Shown here: one piece after another, positions 15,233 to 24,624 of the stretch | Numbering within the stretch: the stretch's first letter is position 1 | Layout of the letters: every line of letters begins with the position of its first letter | NCBI RefSeq assembly: GCF_023509015.1 | Contig: NZ_CP094975.1 | Location: 565,501 to 629,500 of the forward strand | Length of the DNA: 64,000 nt | From: Pseudomonas abieticivorans | GTDB taxonomy: Bacteria; Pseudomonadota; Gammaproteobacteria; Pseudomonadales; Pseudomonadaceae | Direction of reading: 5' to 3' | The notes under the pieces: model-generated | Databases searched by the model: none | Told to the model about the DNA's origin: nothing | Seen by the model: the letters and a program-made list of their open reading frames with translations, nothing else | Program-made: the position numbers and the translations under genes

Positions 15233-17983
15233 ATGAACACACGCAAAAACCTTGGCGCGCACTCGGCGCTGGCCTTGTTGGCCCTGGCCGTTTCCCAGGT
15301 GCACGCCGCCGATGCCACGCAGCAGGAAGCCCGTGAACAGCGCGCCGACAAGGCCGCGGAAAAAACCCTGGCCAAGATGACCCAGGAAGAAAAACTGGCC
15401 TACATCGGTGGCACCGGTGGCTGGGACGTCAAGCCGCTGACCCAGTACGGCATCCCGCAAATCCATGGTGCCGACGGTGGCGCCGGCGTGCGCTACACCA
15501 GCGAAGGCAACGACCAGGGCGTGGTTTACCCGAGCGGGCCGAACATCGCCGCCACCTGGAACCCGCGCCGCGCCCTGGACTTCGGTCGCGCCCTGGGCTA
15601 CGACACCGCAACCGGTGGCTACCAGTTCATCACCGGCCCGGGCATGAACCTCTACCGCACCCCTTACGGCGGCCGCGCGTTCGAGTACCTGTCCGGTGAA
15701 GACCCGTTCCTGGGCGCAAGCCTGGGCCCTGCGGTGATCAACGGCATCCAGGCGCGCGGCGTGTGGGCCGAGGCCAAGCACTATGCGGCCAACGACCAGG
15801 AAACCAACCGCTTCATCCTCAACGAGACCATCAGCGAGCGCGTGCTGCGCGAGATGACCCTGCCCACCTTCGAGTCCGCCTCCAAGAACGGCAAGGTGGC
15901 AATGATGATGTGCTCGTTCCAGAAGGTGAACGGTGAGTACGCCTGTGAGAACAAGCACCTGATCACCGAAATCCTGAAGAAGGAATGGGGTTACAAGGGC
16001 TTCCTGCAAAGCGACTACAACGCCGTCGTCAGCGGCCTGGCCGCAGCCCAGGCCGGCACCGACCTGGACATGATGGGCTACCAGATGAACAGCACCATCC
16101 TCAAGCCGTTCATGGACAGCGGCGAGCTCAGTGCCGCCACCATCGACGACAAGGTGCGCCGTATTCTGCGGGCGATCTACCTGTACAAGTTCGACAGCAA
16201 GACGCCGTCCACCGTGCACAACATGAACAGCGCCACCAGCAACAAAACCGCGCTGAACGTGGCCCGCGAAGGCATCGTGCTGCTGAAAAACGAACACGAA
16301 CTGCTGCCGCTGGACGCGAAAAAGGTCAAGAAAATCGCAGTTGTCGGCGATCTGGCCAAGTACGCACCGCCCACCGGTTTCGGCAGTGCCAACGTCGAAG
16401 CCACGCAGTACATCAGCGAACTGTCGGGCATCGCGCAAACCGCGCCGAACGCCAAGGTCGACTTCATCGACGGCCTGTCCCTGGACCCGACCACCTCGGC
16501 CTGGACCAGCACCGACACGGCCGGCAACAGCACCAAGGGCCTGAAGGCCGAGTTTTTCACCAATGCCAATTGGTCCGGTGACCCGGCGGCCACCCGCACC
16601 GACACCCATGTCGACATGGACTGGTCCAGCGACACCGACCTGCCCACCAATGGCGACACCGCCAACACGTCCGTTCGCTGGACCGGCCAGGTCACCCCCA
16701 CCACCAGCGGCGACCAGGTGTTCAAAGTACGCGCCGACGGTGCCGTGCGCCTGTGGGTCAATGGCCAGGAAATCATCAACAACGGCGACGGCGAGCACCT
16801 GCCCACCAACAGCATCCCGCCGACCATTCCGCAGTCCGGCAAAATCAAGCTCGAGGCAGGCAAGGCCTACGACATCAAGTTGGAATACTCGCGCCGCGAC
16901 GGCTACATCTCCACCATGGGCGGCATGGTTGGCGTGCAAATGAGCTGGGCTTCACTGGCCGCGCCCAAGGATTTGTCCGGCTACGACGCGGTGGTGGTGG
17001 CCGTGGGCAACAGCAACGAATACGAAGGCGAAGGCTTCGACCACAGCTTCGACTTGCCCGAGTACCAGAGCGAGCTGATCCAGAGCATCGCCAAGGTCAA
17101 CCCCAACACCGTGGTCGCCATGCACGGCGGCACTGGCTTGAAAATGGCTGACTGGGTCGACCAGGTCTCGGCCGCGCTGCACGCCTTCTACCCCGGCCAG
17201 AACGGTGGCCAGGCGCTGGGTGAAATCCTGTTTGGCAAGGTCAACCCCTCGGCCAAGCTGCCGATCAGCATCGAGCGCAACATCGAGGACAACCCGCTGT
17301 ACGCGACCTTCCCCAACTACGACAACAACCTGTCGCTCAAGGAAATCAGCTACAAGGATGACCTGCTGATGGGTTATCGCGGTTACGAGAAAAAGGGCAC
17401 CAAGCCGCTCTACCCATTCGGTTTCGGCCTGTCGTACACCACCTTCGGCTACAGCAACATCAAGGTCACCCCGGGCGCCGCGGTGGGCAACACGCCGATC
17501 AAGGTCTCGTTCGACCTGACCAACACCGGCAAGCGCGCCGGTGCCGAAGTGGCCGAACTGTACGTCGGCCAGCAACACCCGAAAGTGGAACGTGCGCTCA
17601 AAGAGCTCAAGGGCTACAAGAAGGTCTTCTTGAAGCCGGGTGAAAGCAAGCGCGTGACCATCGAGCTGAACGATCGCTCGCTGGCCTACTACGACGTGGC
17701 CAGCAAGCAGTGGGTGGTCGACGCCGACACCTTCGACCTGTCGCTGGGCGCCTCGTCTGCCGACATCCGCCTGCATGCCAAGCTGGTCAACCCATTCCGC
17801 CAGGAACTGTCGACCACCACCAGCAACCCGTTGCCGCGCTCGGCGCTGAAATCGACCCAGGTCACCTTGCCGCCGCTCAAGACCGGTGGCCTGTACGACC
17901 AGACCAGCAGCGATGAGGCCGACAGCAGCGACAGTGGCGATTACGACACCTCGACCTCTTCGGCCCAAGGGAGCGCCAACTGA
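15233..17983 (+). CDS. GH3 beta-glucosidase with PA14 domain, exported
   Basis: A 916-residue glycoside hydrolase family 3 enzyme, normally acting on terminal beta-linked glucosyl residues. A signal peptide spans residues 1-24 (cleavage after VHA). The N-terminal TIM-barrel GH3 domain carries the nucleophile motif GFLQSDYNAV, Asp261. A PA14 domain (about residues 430-570, AEFFTNANWSGDP) is inserted in the C-terminal alpha/beta sandwich, and a fibronectin-like domain ends the protein. The C-terminal tail is Ser/Asp-rich. I start at ATG 15233, since TTGGAGC lies 6-12 nt upstream and the signal peptide follows; the longer frame adds 13 residues. Nearby T2SS makes it a possible substrate (inference). 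Confidence 0.9.
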   Translation: MNTRKNLGAHSALALLALAVSQVHAADATQQEAREQRADKAAEKTLAKMTQEEKLAYIGGTGGWDVKPLTQYGIPQIHGADGGAGVRYTSEGNDQGVVYPSGPNIAATWNPRRALDFGRALGYDTATGGYQFITGPGMNLYRTPYGGRAFEYLSGEDPFLGASLGPAVINGIQARGVWAEAKHYAANDQETNRFILNETISERVLREMTLPTFESASKNGKVAMMMCSFQKVNGEYACENKHLITEILKKEWGYKGFLQSDYNAVVSGLAAAQAGTDLDMMGYQMNSTILKPFMDSGELSAATIDDKVRRILRAIYLYKFDSKTPSTVHNMNSATSNKTALNVAREGIVLLKNEHELLPLDAKKVKKIAVVGDLAKYAPPTGFGSANVEATQYISELSGIAQTAPNAKVDFIDGLSLDPTTSAWTSTDTAGNSTKGLKAEFFTNANWSGDPAATRTDTHVDMDWSSDTDLPTNGDTANTSVRWTGQVTPTTSGDQVFKVRADGAVRLWVNGQEIINNGDGEHLPTNSIPPTIPQSGKIKLEAGKAYDIKLEYSRRDGYISTMGGMVGVQMSWASLAAPKDLSGYDAVVVAVGNSNEYEGEGFDHSFDLPEYQSELIQSIAKVNPNTVVAMHGGTGLKMADWVDQVSAALHAFYPGQNGGQALGEILFGKVNPSAKLPISIERNIEDNPLYATFPNYDNNLSLKEISYKDDLLMGYRGYEKKGTKPLYPFGFGLSYTTFGYSNIKVTPGAAVGNTPIKVSFDLTNTGKRAGAEVAELYVGQQHPKVERALKELKGYKKVFLKPGESKRVTIELNDRSLAYYDVASKQWVVDADTFDLSLGASSADIRLHAKLVNPFRQELSTTTSNPLPRSALKSTQVTLPPLKTGGLYDQTSSDEADSSDSGDYDTSTSSAQGSAN

Positions 17984-17993
17984 CCTAAGCTTA

Positions 17994-18022
17994 CCCGTGC
18001 AGGTGCCTCAGCCCTGCACGGG
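17994..18022. terminator. Convergent hairpin between gh3 and tetR
   Basis: A perfect 10-bp stem CCCGTGCAGG / CCTGCACGGG with a 9-nt loop. It covers the stop codon of the TetR gene (18008-18010). No long T tract follows on either side, so it is a bidirectional hairpin of uncertain strength. Confidence 0.6.
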
Positions 18023-18649
18023 GACCTTCCTTATCGAGGCGTCCAGATGCGCCACGTACCCATCGAACACCCCCACCAGATCCACCTGCTCGGGAAACCG
18101 CAGCCACTGCAGCTGCAACCCATCCATCATCGCCAGGCACTCGCGCACCACGTTGCTCAGGTCCACGTCCGGGCGGACTTCGCCCAGCTCCACCAACTCT
18201 TGCAACTGCGCCACCATTCGCCCATGGATGCCGTGGTAACGCGCCTGGAACCACGCCCAGGCGGGGTGGCCTTCCACTAGGCTCTCAGCGTTGAGGATGC
18301 TGAAGGCGCGGATCACTCCCGGTGCCGTGGCATTGGAGCGGTTGATCGCGCGCAGGCTGCCCAATAGCCCTGAAAGGGTTTTCTCGGCGCGCACCTCGTC
18401 GGCGATTTTCTGGCTGACCGCGTCGCGGCGGTCCAGCACGGCCATCAGCAGGGCAATCTTGTTGGGAAAATGGTGCAGCACCCCGGCCACCGAGATACCG
18501 ACGATATCGCCAATCCGGGCCATCGAGGCGCCGGTGTAGCCTTCCAGAGAGAACAGCTGCAACGCCGCATCGAGCAACTCTTCGCGGCGCTTTTCGCCCT
18601 TGGGGGCCCGGCGTTGGCGGGGGGCCGTGGTGGCGTTGGGTTCACTCAT
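18008..18649 (-). CDS. TetR-family transcriptional regulator
   Basis: A 213-residue protein with a TetR-type helix-turn-helix (about residues 20-65; YTGASMARIGDIVGISVAGVLHHFPNK) and an all-helical ligand domain. ATG at 18647-18649 is preferred over the TTG one codon earlier. It is convergent with the GH3 gene and 9 nt downstream of the GntR gene, with which it may be cotranscribed. Its target and ligand cannot be read from the sequence. Confidence 0.85.
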   Translation of the reverse strand: MSEPNATTAPRQRRAPKGEKRREELLDAALQLFSLEGYTGASMARIGDIVGISVAGVLHHFPNKIALLMAVLDRRDAVSQKIADEVRAEKTLSGLLGSLRAINRSNATAPGVIRAFSILNAESLVEGHPAWAWFQARYHGIHGRMVAQLQELVELGEVRPDVDLSNVVRECLAMMDGLQLQWLRFPEQVDLVGVFDGYVAHLDASIRKVPVQG

Positions 18650-18658
18650 CAATCACAG

Positions 18659-19375
18659 TCACTTTTTCTGGGGGGTACTCAACAATTCGTGGTTGAGCAC
18701 CGCCTGGGTGGTGGTCTCGTAGTGGTCGCGCAGCAGTTGGCAGGCGCGTTCTACATCCTTGTTCAACGCAGCATGGAGCATTTGCCGATGTTCGCCCGGC
18801 ACATCGCGCCGAATGCTTTCGGCGTAGTGCATCGACAGCACCCGATAGCGTGCGGTCTGGTCACGCAGGGTCTCGGCAAAGCGCAGCAACCAGGGCGATT
18901 GGCAGGCCGCGATCAGTGCACTGTGGAACGCGTCGTGGGCCGCTTCCCACTCAGGCTTGAGCAGGCGCTCCGGGCCTTCGACCACGGGCAGGCGGTCCAG
19001 CCGATGGTGCGCGGCAATCAGCCGGCTTTCCCACTCCACATCGCCCAGGCGGATGGACTCGGCCAGCGCCTGGGTCTCGATGTGTAGCCGTGTGGCGGTG
19101 ATGTCGCGTATTTCGTCGGCCGAAATACGGCCCACGCTGAAGCCCTTCTGCTCGGCCGAGGAAACAAACCCGGTGGCCGCCAGCCGCGACAGCGCCTCGC
19201 GCAACGGGATGACGCCGGCGTCGTAAGACAGCGCCAACTCTTTGAGCCGCAGCTTGGTGCCCGGTTTCAGCCGACCGTTGATGATGTCTTGGCGCACGAG
19301 CATTTCCAGCTGGGACGCCATGGTGCGCTTTTCGGTCGGTTCGGCTTCAGGAAGCCAAGCTTGATGCTGAGTCAC
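18659..19375 (-). CDS. GntR-family (FadR/FCD subfamily) regulator
   Basis: A 238-residue protein with a GntR winged helix (about residues 20-85: LRLKELALSYDAGVIPLREALSRL) followed by an all-helical FCD ligand-binding domain (about 95-225; metal-binding His residues likely in AAHDAFHSAL and PGEHRQML). The start is GTG 19373-19375, preceded by AGGACC. It is divergent from the FAH-VOC-hydroxylase operon, with a perfect 16-bp palindrome in the gap. FCD regulators commonly repress adjacent carboxylate or aromatic catabolic genes, so control of that operon is the likeliest role. Confidence 0.88.
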   Translation of the reverse strand: MTQHQAWLPEAEPTEKRTMASQLEMLVRQDIINGRLKPGTKLRLKELALSYDAGVIPLREALSRLAATGFVSSAEQKGFSVGRISADEIRDITATRLHIETQALAESIRLGDVEWESRLIAAHHRLDRLPVVEGPERLLKPEWEAAHDAFHSALIAACQSPWLLRFAETLRDQTARYRVLSMHYAESIRRDVPGEHRQMLHAALNKDVERACQLLRDHYETTTQAVLNHELLSTPQKK

Positions 19376-19437
19376 GGGTAAAGGTCCTGTTGTGCTGAGC
19401 CAATACTACACAAAACGGCCGAATATCGAAAAAACCA

Positions 19438-19453
19438 ATAAAATATATTTTAT
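19438..19453. promoter_or_regulatory. 16-bp perfect palindrome ATAAAATATATTTTAT, operator candidate
   Basis: A perfect 16-bp palindrome lies in the 168-bp gap between the GntR gene and the FAH operon. It could be an operator for the divergent regulator or part of an AT-rich promoter. Positions relative to -10/-35 elements are not resolved. Confidence 0.5.
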
Positions 19454-19543
19454 CGTTGACGTTATATTATTTTGCGGATTACCTTGACGTCATCGGGAGG
19501 CGCCACGACCGCCTGGCCCGAGACCACAACAAGAGGCTTGACC

Positions 19544-20377
19544 ATGCGTTATGTAAATTTTCTGTACCAGGGCACTGCCACCCTGGGGGTACGCACCGCC
19601 GAAGGCGTTCGGGTACTGGGGCAAGAATCCCTGGAGTCACTGCTCAAGCGTGGTGTCGACTTGAGCACTTACGGTGCAAGTGCCGAGGGCCCGTTGGTAC
19701 AGGTCGGCGAGCACGATTACCTGCCGCTGTTGCAGCAACCGGGCAAGATCATTTGCGTGGGCTTGAACTACGCCGACCACACCAAGGAATCGCCCTACGC
19801 CCAGCCGGACTACCCCACGCTGTTTCCGCGCTTCAATTCAAGCTTGATCGGCCACAACCAGCCGCTGGTGCGCCCGCGCATCTCCGACACCCTGGACTAC
19901 GAAGGCGAAATGGCCGTGGTGCTCAAGAGCGGTGGCCGCCACATCAGCAAGGCCGACGCGTTGTCGCACGTGGCCGGCTATGCGCTGTTCAACGAAGGTT
20001 CGGTGCGCGAGTACCAGTTCAAGTCGCCGCAATGGACCGTGGGCAAGAACTTCGATGACACCGGCGCCTTCGGCCCGGACCTGGTCACCGCCGACGAACT
20101 GCCCGAAGGCGGCAAGGGCTTGCTGCTGGAAACCCGCGTGAACGGTAAAGTGGTGCAGTCGGTCAACACCAGCGACATGCTCTTTGACGTCGCCACCATC
20201 ATTTCCACCTTGAGTGAGGCGGTGACCCTGAGCGCCGGCGATGTGATCGTCAGCGGCACCCCGGCCGGCGTCGGTTTCGGCATGACGCCCCCAGCATTTT
20301 TGAAGGCAGGCGATGTGGTGCAGGTGTCCATCGAAGGCATCGGCACCCTGTCCAACCCGGTCGTCGACGAAGCCTGA
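19544..20377 (+). CDS. Fumarylacetoacetate hydrolase (FAH)-family protein
   Basis: A 277-residue FAH-family enzyme, whose members hydrolyse or isomerise acylpyruvate-like ring-cleavage products using a divalent metal. The N-terminal domain covers residues 1-60 and the catalytic domain about 65-275 (ICVGLNYADHTKE, then DYEGEMAVV with the metal-binding E-x-E). The C-terminal GTPAGVGFGMTPP motif is also present. Start ATG 19544 follows AAGAGG. It leads an operon with a VOC protein and an FAD hydroxylase, which fits an aromatic ring-cleavage route. The specific substrate is unknown. Confidence 0.85.
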   Translation: MRYVNFLYQGTATLGVRTAEGVRVLGQESLESLLKRGVDLSTYGASAEGPLVQVGEHDYLPLLQQPGKIICVGLNYADHTKESPYAQPDYPTLFPRFNSSLIGHNQPLVRPRISDTLDYEGEMAVVLKSGGRHISKADALSHVAGYALFNEGSVREYQFKSPQWTVGKNFDDTGAFGPDLVTADELPEGGKGLLLETRVNGKVVQSVNTSDMLFDVATIISTLSEAVTLSAGDVIVSGTPAGVGFGMTPPAFLKAGDVVQVSIEGIGTLSNPVVDEA

Positions 20378-20443
20378 AGCAGGCCCACGCGCGAAGCTCC
20401 TCTCCAAGGGGCTTCGTCTAGAAAACAATAAATGGAGGCGATC

Positions 20444-21370
20444 ATGACCTGCGAACACCGTGGCGTGCATTCGATCGATCACTATGCGCTGTACGTGCCG
20501 TCCCTGCCCCAGGCACAGCACTTCTTTGCAAGCTTTGGCCTGGAGGTGGAGGCCAGCGGGCAACACCTGACCTTGCGCGCCGCCGACGGCCGGGTCTGGG
20601 CGAGGATCTTGCCCGGCGAGCAAAAGTCACTGGCCTACCTCAGTTTCAATTGCTACGCCCAGGACTACGATGCCCTGCGCCAGCAAGTCGAACACCAGGG
20701 CGCGCGCTTTGAAACCGGCGATGGCGTGGGTTTCTGGTTTCGCGACCCGCACGGCAACCTGCTGCAAATCAAGGTGGGCGACAAGACCATGCCCAACGGC
20801 AAGGTCACCCACGCGTCCATCAGCGACACCGCCCCTGTGCGCGGCGTGGGCACCCGCGACCAACTGCCTCGTATCCAGCCAACGCGCCTGTCCCACGTGC
20901 TGTTTTTCAGCCCTGAGGTGCCCGCCTCCATCGATTTCTACCAGCGTGCGATTGGCCTGAGGCTGTCTGATAAATCCCAGGACATCATCGCCTTCCTGCA
21001 TGCCCCTCACGGCTGCGATCACCATCTGGTGGCCTTCGCCAAAAGTTCGGCCAAGGGTTGGCACCACGCGGCCTGGGAAGTGGCGAGTATTGATGAAGTC
21101 GGCGTTGGCGCCGCGCAAATGGCCAAGGCTGGCTACGGCAAAGGCTGGGGTACCGGGCGCCACGCGTTGGGCTCCAATTACTTCCATTACGTGCAAGACC
21201 CTTGGGGTTCGTTTTGCGAATACTCCGCCGAGATGGACTTCATCGCCAAGGGCACTGTCTGGCCCACCGGTGATTTCAACCCGGAAAACTCGCTGTACCT
21301 CTGGGGCCCCGATGTGCCCGAGAACTTCATCTTCAACACCGAAGCCAGCGCCACGCCGCCCATCCCCTAG
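20444..21370 (+). CDS. VOC-family extradiol dioxygenase-like protein
   Basis: A 308-residue protein built of two vicinal-oxygen-chelate domains (residues about 10-120 and 145-265), the architecture of type I extradiol catechol dioxygenases. The second domain keeps candidate Fe(II) ligands: His151 (LSHVLFF), His207/208 (GWHHAAW) and Glu259 (FCEYSAEMDF). Start ATG 20444 is preferred to the one 12 nt upstream because GGAGG sits 5-9 nt before it. It follows the FAH gene by 66 nt. It may cleave the catechol made by the downstream hydroxylase. Substrate unknown. Confidence 0.8.
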   Translation: MTCEHRGVHSIDHYALYVPSLPQAQHFFASFGLEVEASGQHLTLRAADGRVWARILPGEQKSLAYLSFNCYAQDYDALRQQVEHQGARFETGDGVGFWFRDPHGNLLQIKVGDKTMPNGKVTHASISDTAPVRGVGTRDQLPRIQPTRLSHVLFFSPEVPASIDFYQRAIGLRLSDKSQDIIAFLHAPHGCDHHLVAFAKSSAKGWHHAAWEVASIDEVGVGAAQMAKAGYGKGWGTGRHALGSNYFHYVQDPWGSFCEYSAEMDFIAKGTVWPTGDFNPENSLYLWGPDVPENFIFNTEASATPPIP

Positions 21371-21469
21371 CGCGCCAACCCGCCGGACGCCCCTCGACCG
21401 TGCCCGCCCTGCGCGCGCAACGGCCCCGGCTTGCCTGCGCCTTTATCTTTGCTTGCCTGGATACCGAAT

Positions 21470-23089
21470 ATGAACGCTGCAAAAAAAGTTGACGTCGCGA
21501 TTGTCGGCTATGGCCCCGTCGGCCAGACCTTGGCCATTCTATTGGGCAAGATGGGCTTGCGCGTGGCGGTGTACGACCGCTGGCAATCGCTGTACCCCCT
21601 GCCCCGCGCCGTGTTCCATGATCACGAGATCCACCGTATTTTCCGCATGATGGGCCTGAACCAGGACCTGGAGCAGATCTCCCAGCCCAGCGCCTGCTAC
21701 CAGTGGTTCAACGCCGACTGGAAAGTGCTGGTAGAAATCGACTGGTCGGCCGAGTCCGTCAGCGACGGCCCTTTCGGCTACCTGTTCAACCAGCCGGCGC
21801 TGGAAGCGATCCTCGACGCCAAGGCCAAGCGCCTGCCCACAGTCGAGGTCCACCAGGGGTGGGAAGCGGTCGAACTCTTCGAGCACGCCGAGCACTGCAC
21901 CCTGAAGCTGCAACGTTCGGTGCGCGACGCCGCAGGCATGGATCAGGGCGAACAAACCTGCGAGGTCCAGGCCCGCTACGTGATCGGTGCCGACGGTGCG
22001 AACAGCTTTGTACGCCGCAGCCTTGGTATTCAATGGCACGACCTGGGCTTCGCGGAGGACTGGTTGGTGGTCGACCTGCAGCCCAAGCCGGGCGTGGTAT
22101 TGGACGTGCCCGACATCGGCCAATGGTGCAACCCGGCACGCCCTACCACCATGGTGCCGGGCGGCCCCGGTTACCGTCGCTGGGAGTTCATGCGCCTGCC
22201 TCACGAAACCCTCGAAGACCTGCAAGCCAGCGACAAGGTTTGGGAGCTGCTGTCGCCATGGGTCACCCCGCACACTGCGACCCTGGTGCGTCACGCGGTG
22301 TACCAGTTCCGATCGCGCATCGCCGAGCACTGGCACCAGGGCCGCGTATTGCTGGCCGGCGATGCCGCACACCTGATGCCGCCGTTCATGGGCCAAGGCA
22401 TGTGCTCAGGGATTCGTGACGCCTGGAACCTGTCGTGGCGCTTGCAACAGGTGCTCGACGGCAGCTGCGACGCGCACCTGCTGGACAGCTACACCGCCGA
22501 ACGCAAACCGCAGATCCGCGCGGTGATCGACGCCTCGATGGCCATGGGCAAGGTGGTGTGTGTATCCGACCTTGCCGAGGCAGCCGCCCGCGACACCGCG
22601 TTCCTGAGCGGTGACGTGCCGCCGCTGGCGCCCTTCCCCGGCCTGTGCGACGGGCTGGTTCATAAAAAAGACAACGGCCAGCCGATCGGCCTTGCCGGCA
22701 CCCTGGGCGTGCACGGCAACATCGAATTCCAAGGCCGAGTGTCGCGTTACGACGAGCTATTTGGCCGGGGCTTTCACCTGGTGGTCATCGGCGATGCTGA
22801 TCCGCACCCCGACCTTGCCAGTGCCCTGGGGCCAGTCGACCTGCGCGTGGTGCACCTAAGCCCGCCCACCGTCGCTGGCGAGTACGTGGATGTATCGGGC
22901 AAATACCATGCATTCATGCGCGCCGCCGGGGTCACGGCGATGTTGGTGCGCCCCGACTTCTACCTGTTCGGTGCCGTGACGCAACTGGGCGAACTGCCGA
23001 CTCTGCTGGCAGATCTTCTGCGCCAGTTGCACCCACTCACCCCCGCGCACAACGGCACCCGCCATGCGCCGCTGGCCTGCAGCGACTGA
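21470..23089 (+). CDS. FAD-dependent aromatic hydroxylase (MhpA-like)
   Basis: A 539-residue flavoprotein of the class A monooxygenase group related to 3-(3-hydroxyphenyl)propionate hydroxylase MhpA. It has an FAD dinucleotide motif VGYGPVGQ (residues about 12-19), the DG motif GADGANSFVR, the GD motif GRVLLAGDAAHLMPPFMGQGM (about residues 285-305) and a C-terminal thioredoxin-like region. ATG 21470 is chosen; the longer frame adds 13 residues without support. Third gene of the likely aromatic operon, 99 nt after the VOC gene. It would hydroxylate a phenolic acid to a catechol for ring cleavage. Confidence 0.85.
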   Translation: MNAAKKVDVAIVGYGPVGQTLAILLGKMGLRVAVYDRWQSLYPLPRAVFHDHEIHRIFRMMGLNQDLEQISQPSACYQWFNADWKVLVEIDWSAESVSDGPFGYLFNQPALEAILDAKAKRLPTVEVHQGWEAVELFEHAEHCTLKLQRSVRDAAGMDQGEQTCEVQARYVIGADGANSFVRRSLGIQWHDLGFAEDWLVVDLQPKPGVVLDVPDIGQWCNPARPTTMVPGGPGYRRWEFMRLPHETLEDLQASDKVWELLSPWVTPHTATLVRHAVYQFRSRIAEHWHQGRVLLAGDAAHLMPPFMGQGMCSGIRDAWNLSWRLQQVLDGSCDAHLLDSYTAERKPQIRAVIDASMAMGKVVCVSDLAEAAARDTAFLSGDVPPLAPFPGLCDGLVHKKDNGQPIGLAGTLGVHGNIEFQGRVSRYDELFGRGFHLVVIGDADPHPDLASALGPVDLRVVHLSPPTVAGEYVDVSGKYHAFMRAAGVTAMLVRPDFYLFGAVTQLGELPTLLADLLRQLHPLTPAHNGTRHAPLACSD

Positions 23090-23169
23090 CTCACGCTCCA
23101 CTGTCCCGGCCTCGGCGCCGGGGCGTGCCACACCGCTGCTCACACACTAATAAAAACAAGAGTGAATAC

Positions 23170-24539
23170 ATGTCCAACATCAAGGTGAAAACCCTGGGTG
23201 CGGTGCTGTCCGCCCTCGCGATCGCCAATGGCCCCGCACGGGCCGAGCAGGCGCCGCCTCTGCCCGGGGAGGGCTCGCTGTTTCGCGAGGTGCTCGGCAA
23301 CACCCTGCAAGCAGACTACGGCATCACCGTCTCGGGCCTGATCGACATGGCCTACAGCCGCAACAACCGCTCCACCCATCAAGAACGCGAGCACGGCTTG
23401 AGCAACCTGCCCCTCAACGGAATGTCGGACGAAGGCCTGGAGCTGGGGTCGCTGCACCTGTTCATCGACAAACCGCTGGTCTCGGACATGACCCCCGCGT
23501 CACCCCCTTGCCCGGCCCGCAACCGCAAGACGCCTCGTTCGGCTTTACCTTCGAAACGTTCTATGGTCGAAACGCCCAGTTTGGCCGCACGTTCGGCTGG
23601 GACACCCACTGGCACGTCAACCAACCCGGTGACAACGACCCGGCCAAGGCCCAGCGCGACAAGCAGAAATTCCTGGCCCTGCCCAACCTCGCCGCACTTG
23701 CCTACCTGCCCTACGGCACGGGGCTCAACGTAATGGCCGGGCTGTTCGGGCCGGCCATGGGCTATGAAATACCGCCCAACCTGCGCGCCGCGCGCAACCC
23801 CTTTGCCAGCAAGACCTACGCCTTCGTCACCGAGCCCGGCACGGTGGCAGGCGTGCAAGTGGGCACGCGGCTGATGAACACTGCGCATGGCATCCTCGGC
23901 GTCGAGGCCGGGCTGGTGCAGGGTTGGAACAACCTACAGGATAACAACGACAGCCACTCGCTGATCGGCGCGATCCGCTGGCGCACCCCCGACATGCGCA
24001 CTTGGGTGGACTACGAGTTCATGGTGGGCAACGAGCAGAACCGCGACTTCGGCGACGTCCAGGCGCCCGTCTCGCGCCTGGTCTCGCCCCACGGCCAACT
24101 CAAACAACAGCACTCGCTCAACGGCTGGCACCAGTTCGACCAGCGCTGGTCCATGGGCGCCGAGCTGGTGTATGGGCGCCAGGCGGGCGATGGCCAGGCC
24201 GACACCGTCGACATCATCAACGGCCCAGGCTTTGATGGCGCGCACTGGTGGGGAGCCAATGCGGTGCTCACCTATCAGGCGCGTCCCGACCTGTCGTTCT
24301 CGGTGCGTGGCGAGCACTTCGCCGACCCCGACGGCTTCGTGTTGTTGCCCGTGACCACCGCCAGCGGCCGCTTCAACGCCCTGACCACAGGCTTTCGCTA
24401 CGACCTGAACCGCAACGTCTCGCTGCGCCCGGAGCTGCGCTACGATTGGTTCGACGGACAGCGCGGCGACAAGCCGTTCGGCAATGGCCGTGACACCACG
24501 CAATTGACGGCGCTGGTCGAAGCGCTGATCTACTTTTAA
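23170..24539 (+). pseudogene. Outer-membrane beta-barrel porin gene, broken by a frameshift near 23492-23507
   Basis: A signal peptide starts at ATG 23170 (MSNIKVKTLGAVLSALAIANGPARA) and leads into a porin-like frame. The frame runs on to about 23500 (FIDKPLVSDM), and the continuation is found one frame off from about 23508 (ASFGFTFETFYGR onward) to the stop at 24539 with the typical terminal Phe (LIYF). Adding one C to the C5 run at 23492-23496 restores reading (DMTPRVTPLPGPQ). Together it would encode a ~456-residue BBP2-like barrel. Operon position suggests uptake of the pathway's substrate. A sequencing error in the homopolymer is equally possible. Confidence 0.8.
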
Positions 24540-24624
24540 GGGCGCGCGCAGACACGGCCAGGGGGGCTGGCGATTCTGGATAATCCGCTAAGCTTTGTGC
24601 TTCCCCCCCCAACAAGCGGCCACC

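Noticed and set aside
15110..16939. 609-residue open frame antisense to the GH3 gene
   Set aside because: The plus-strand frame has a signal peptide, GH3 motifs and a ribosome site; the antisense product is compositionally biased.
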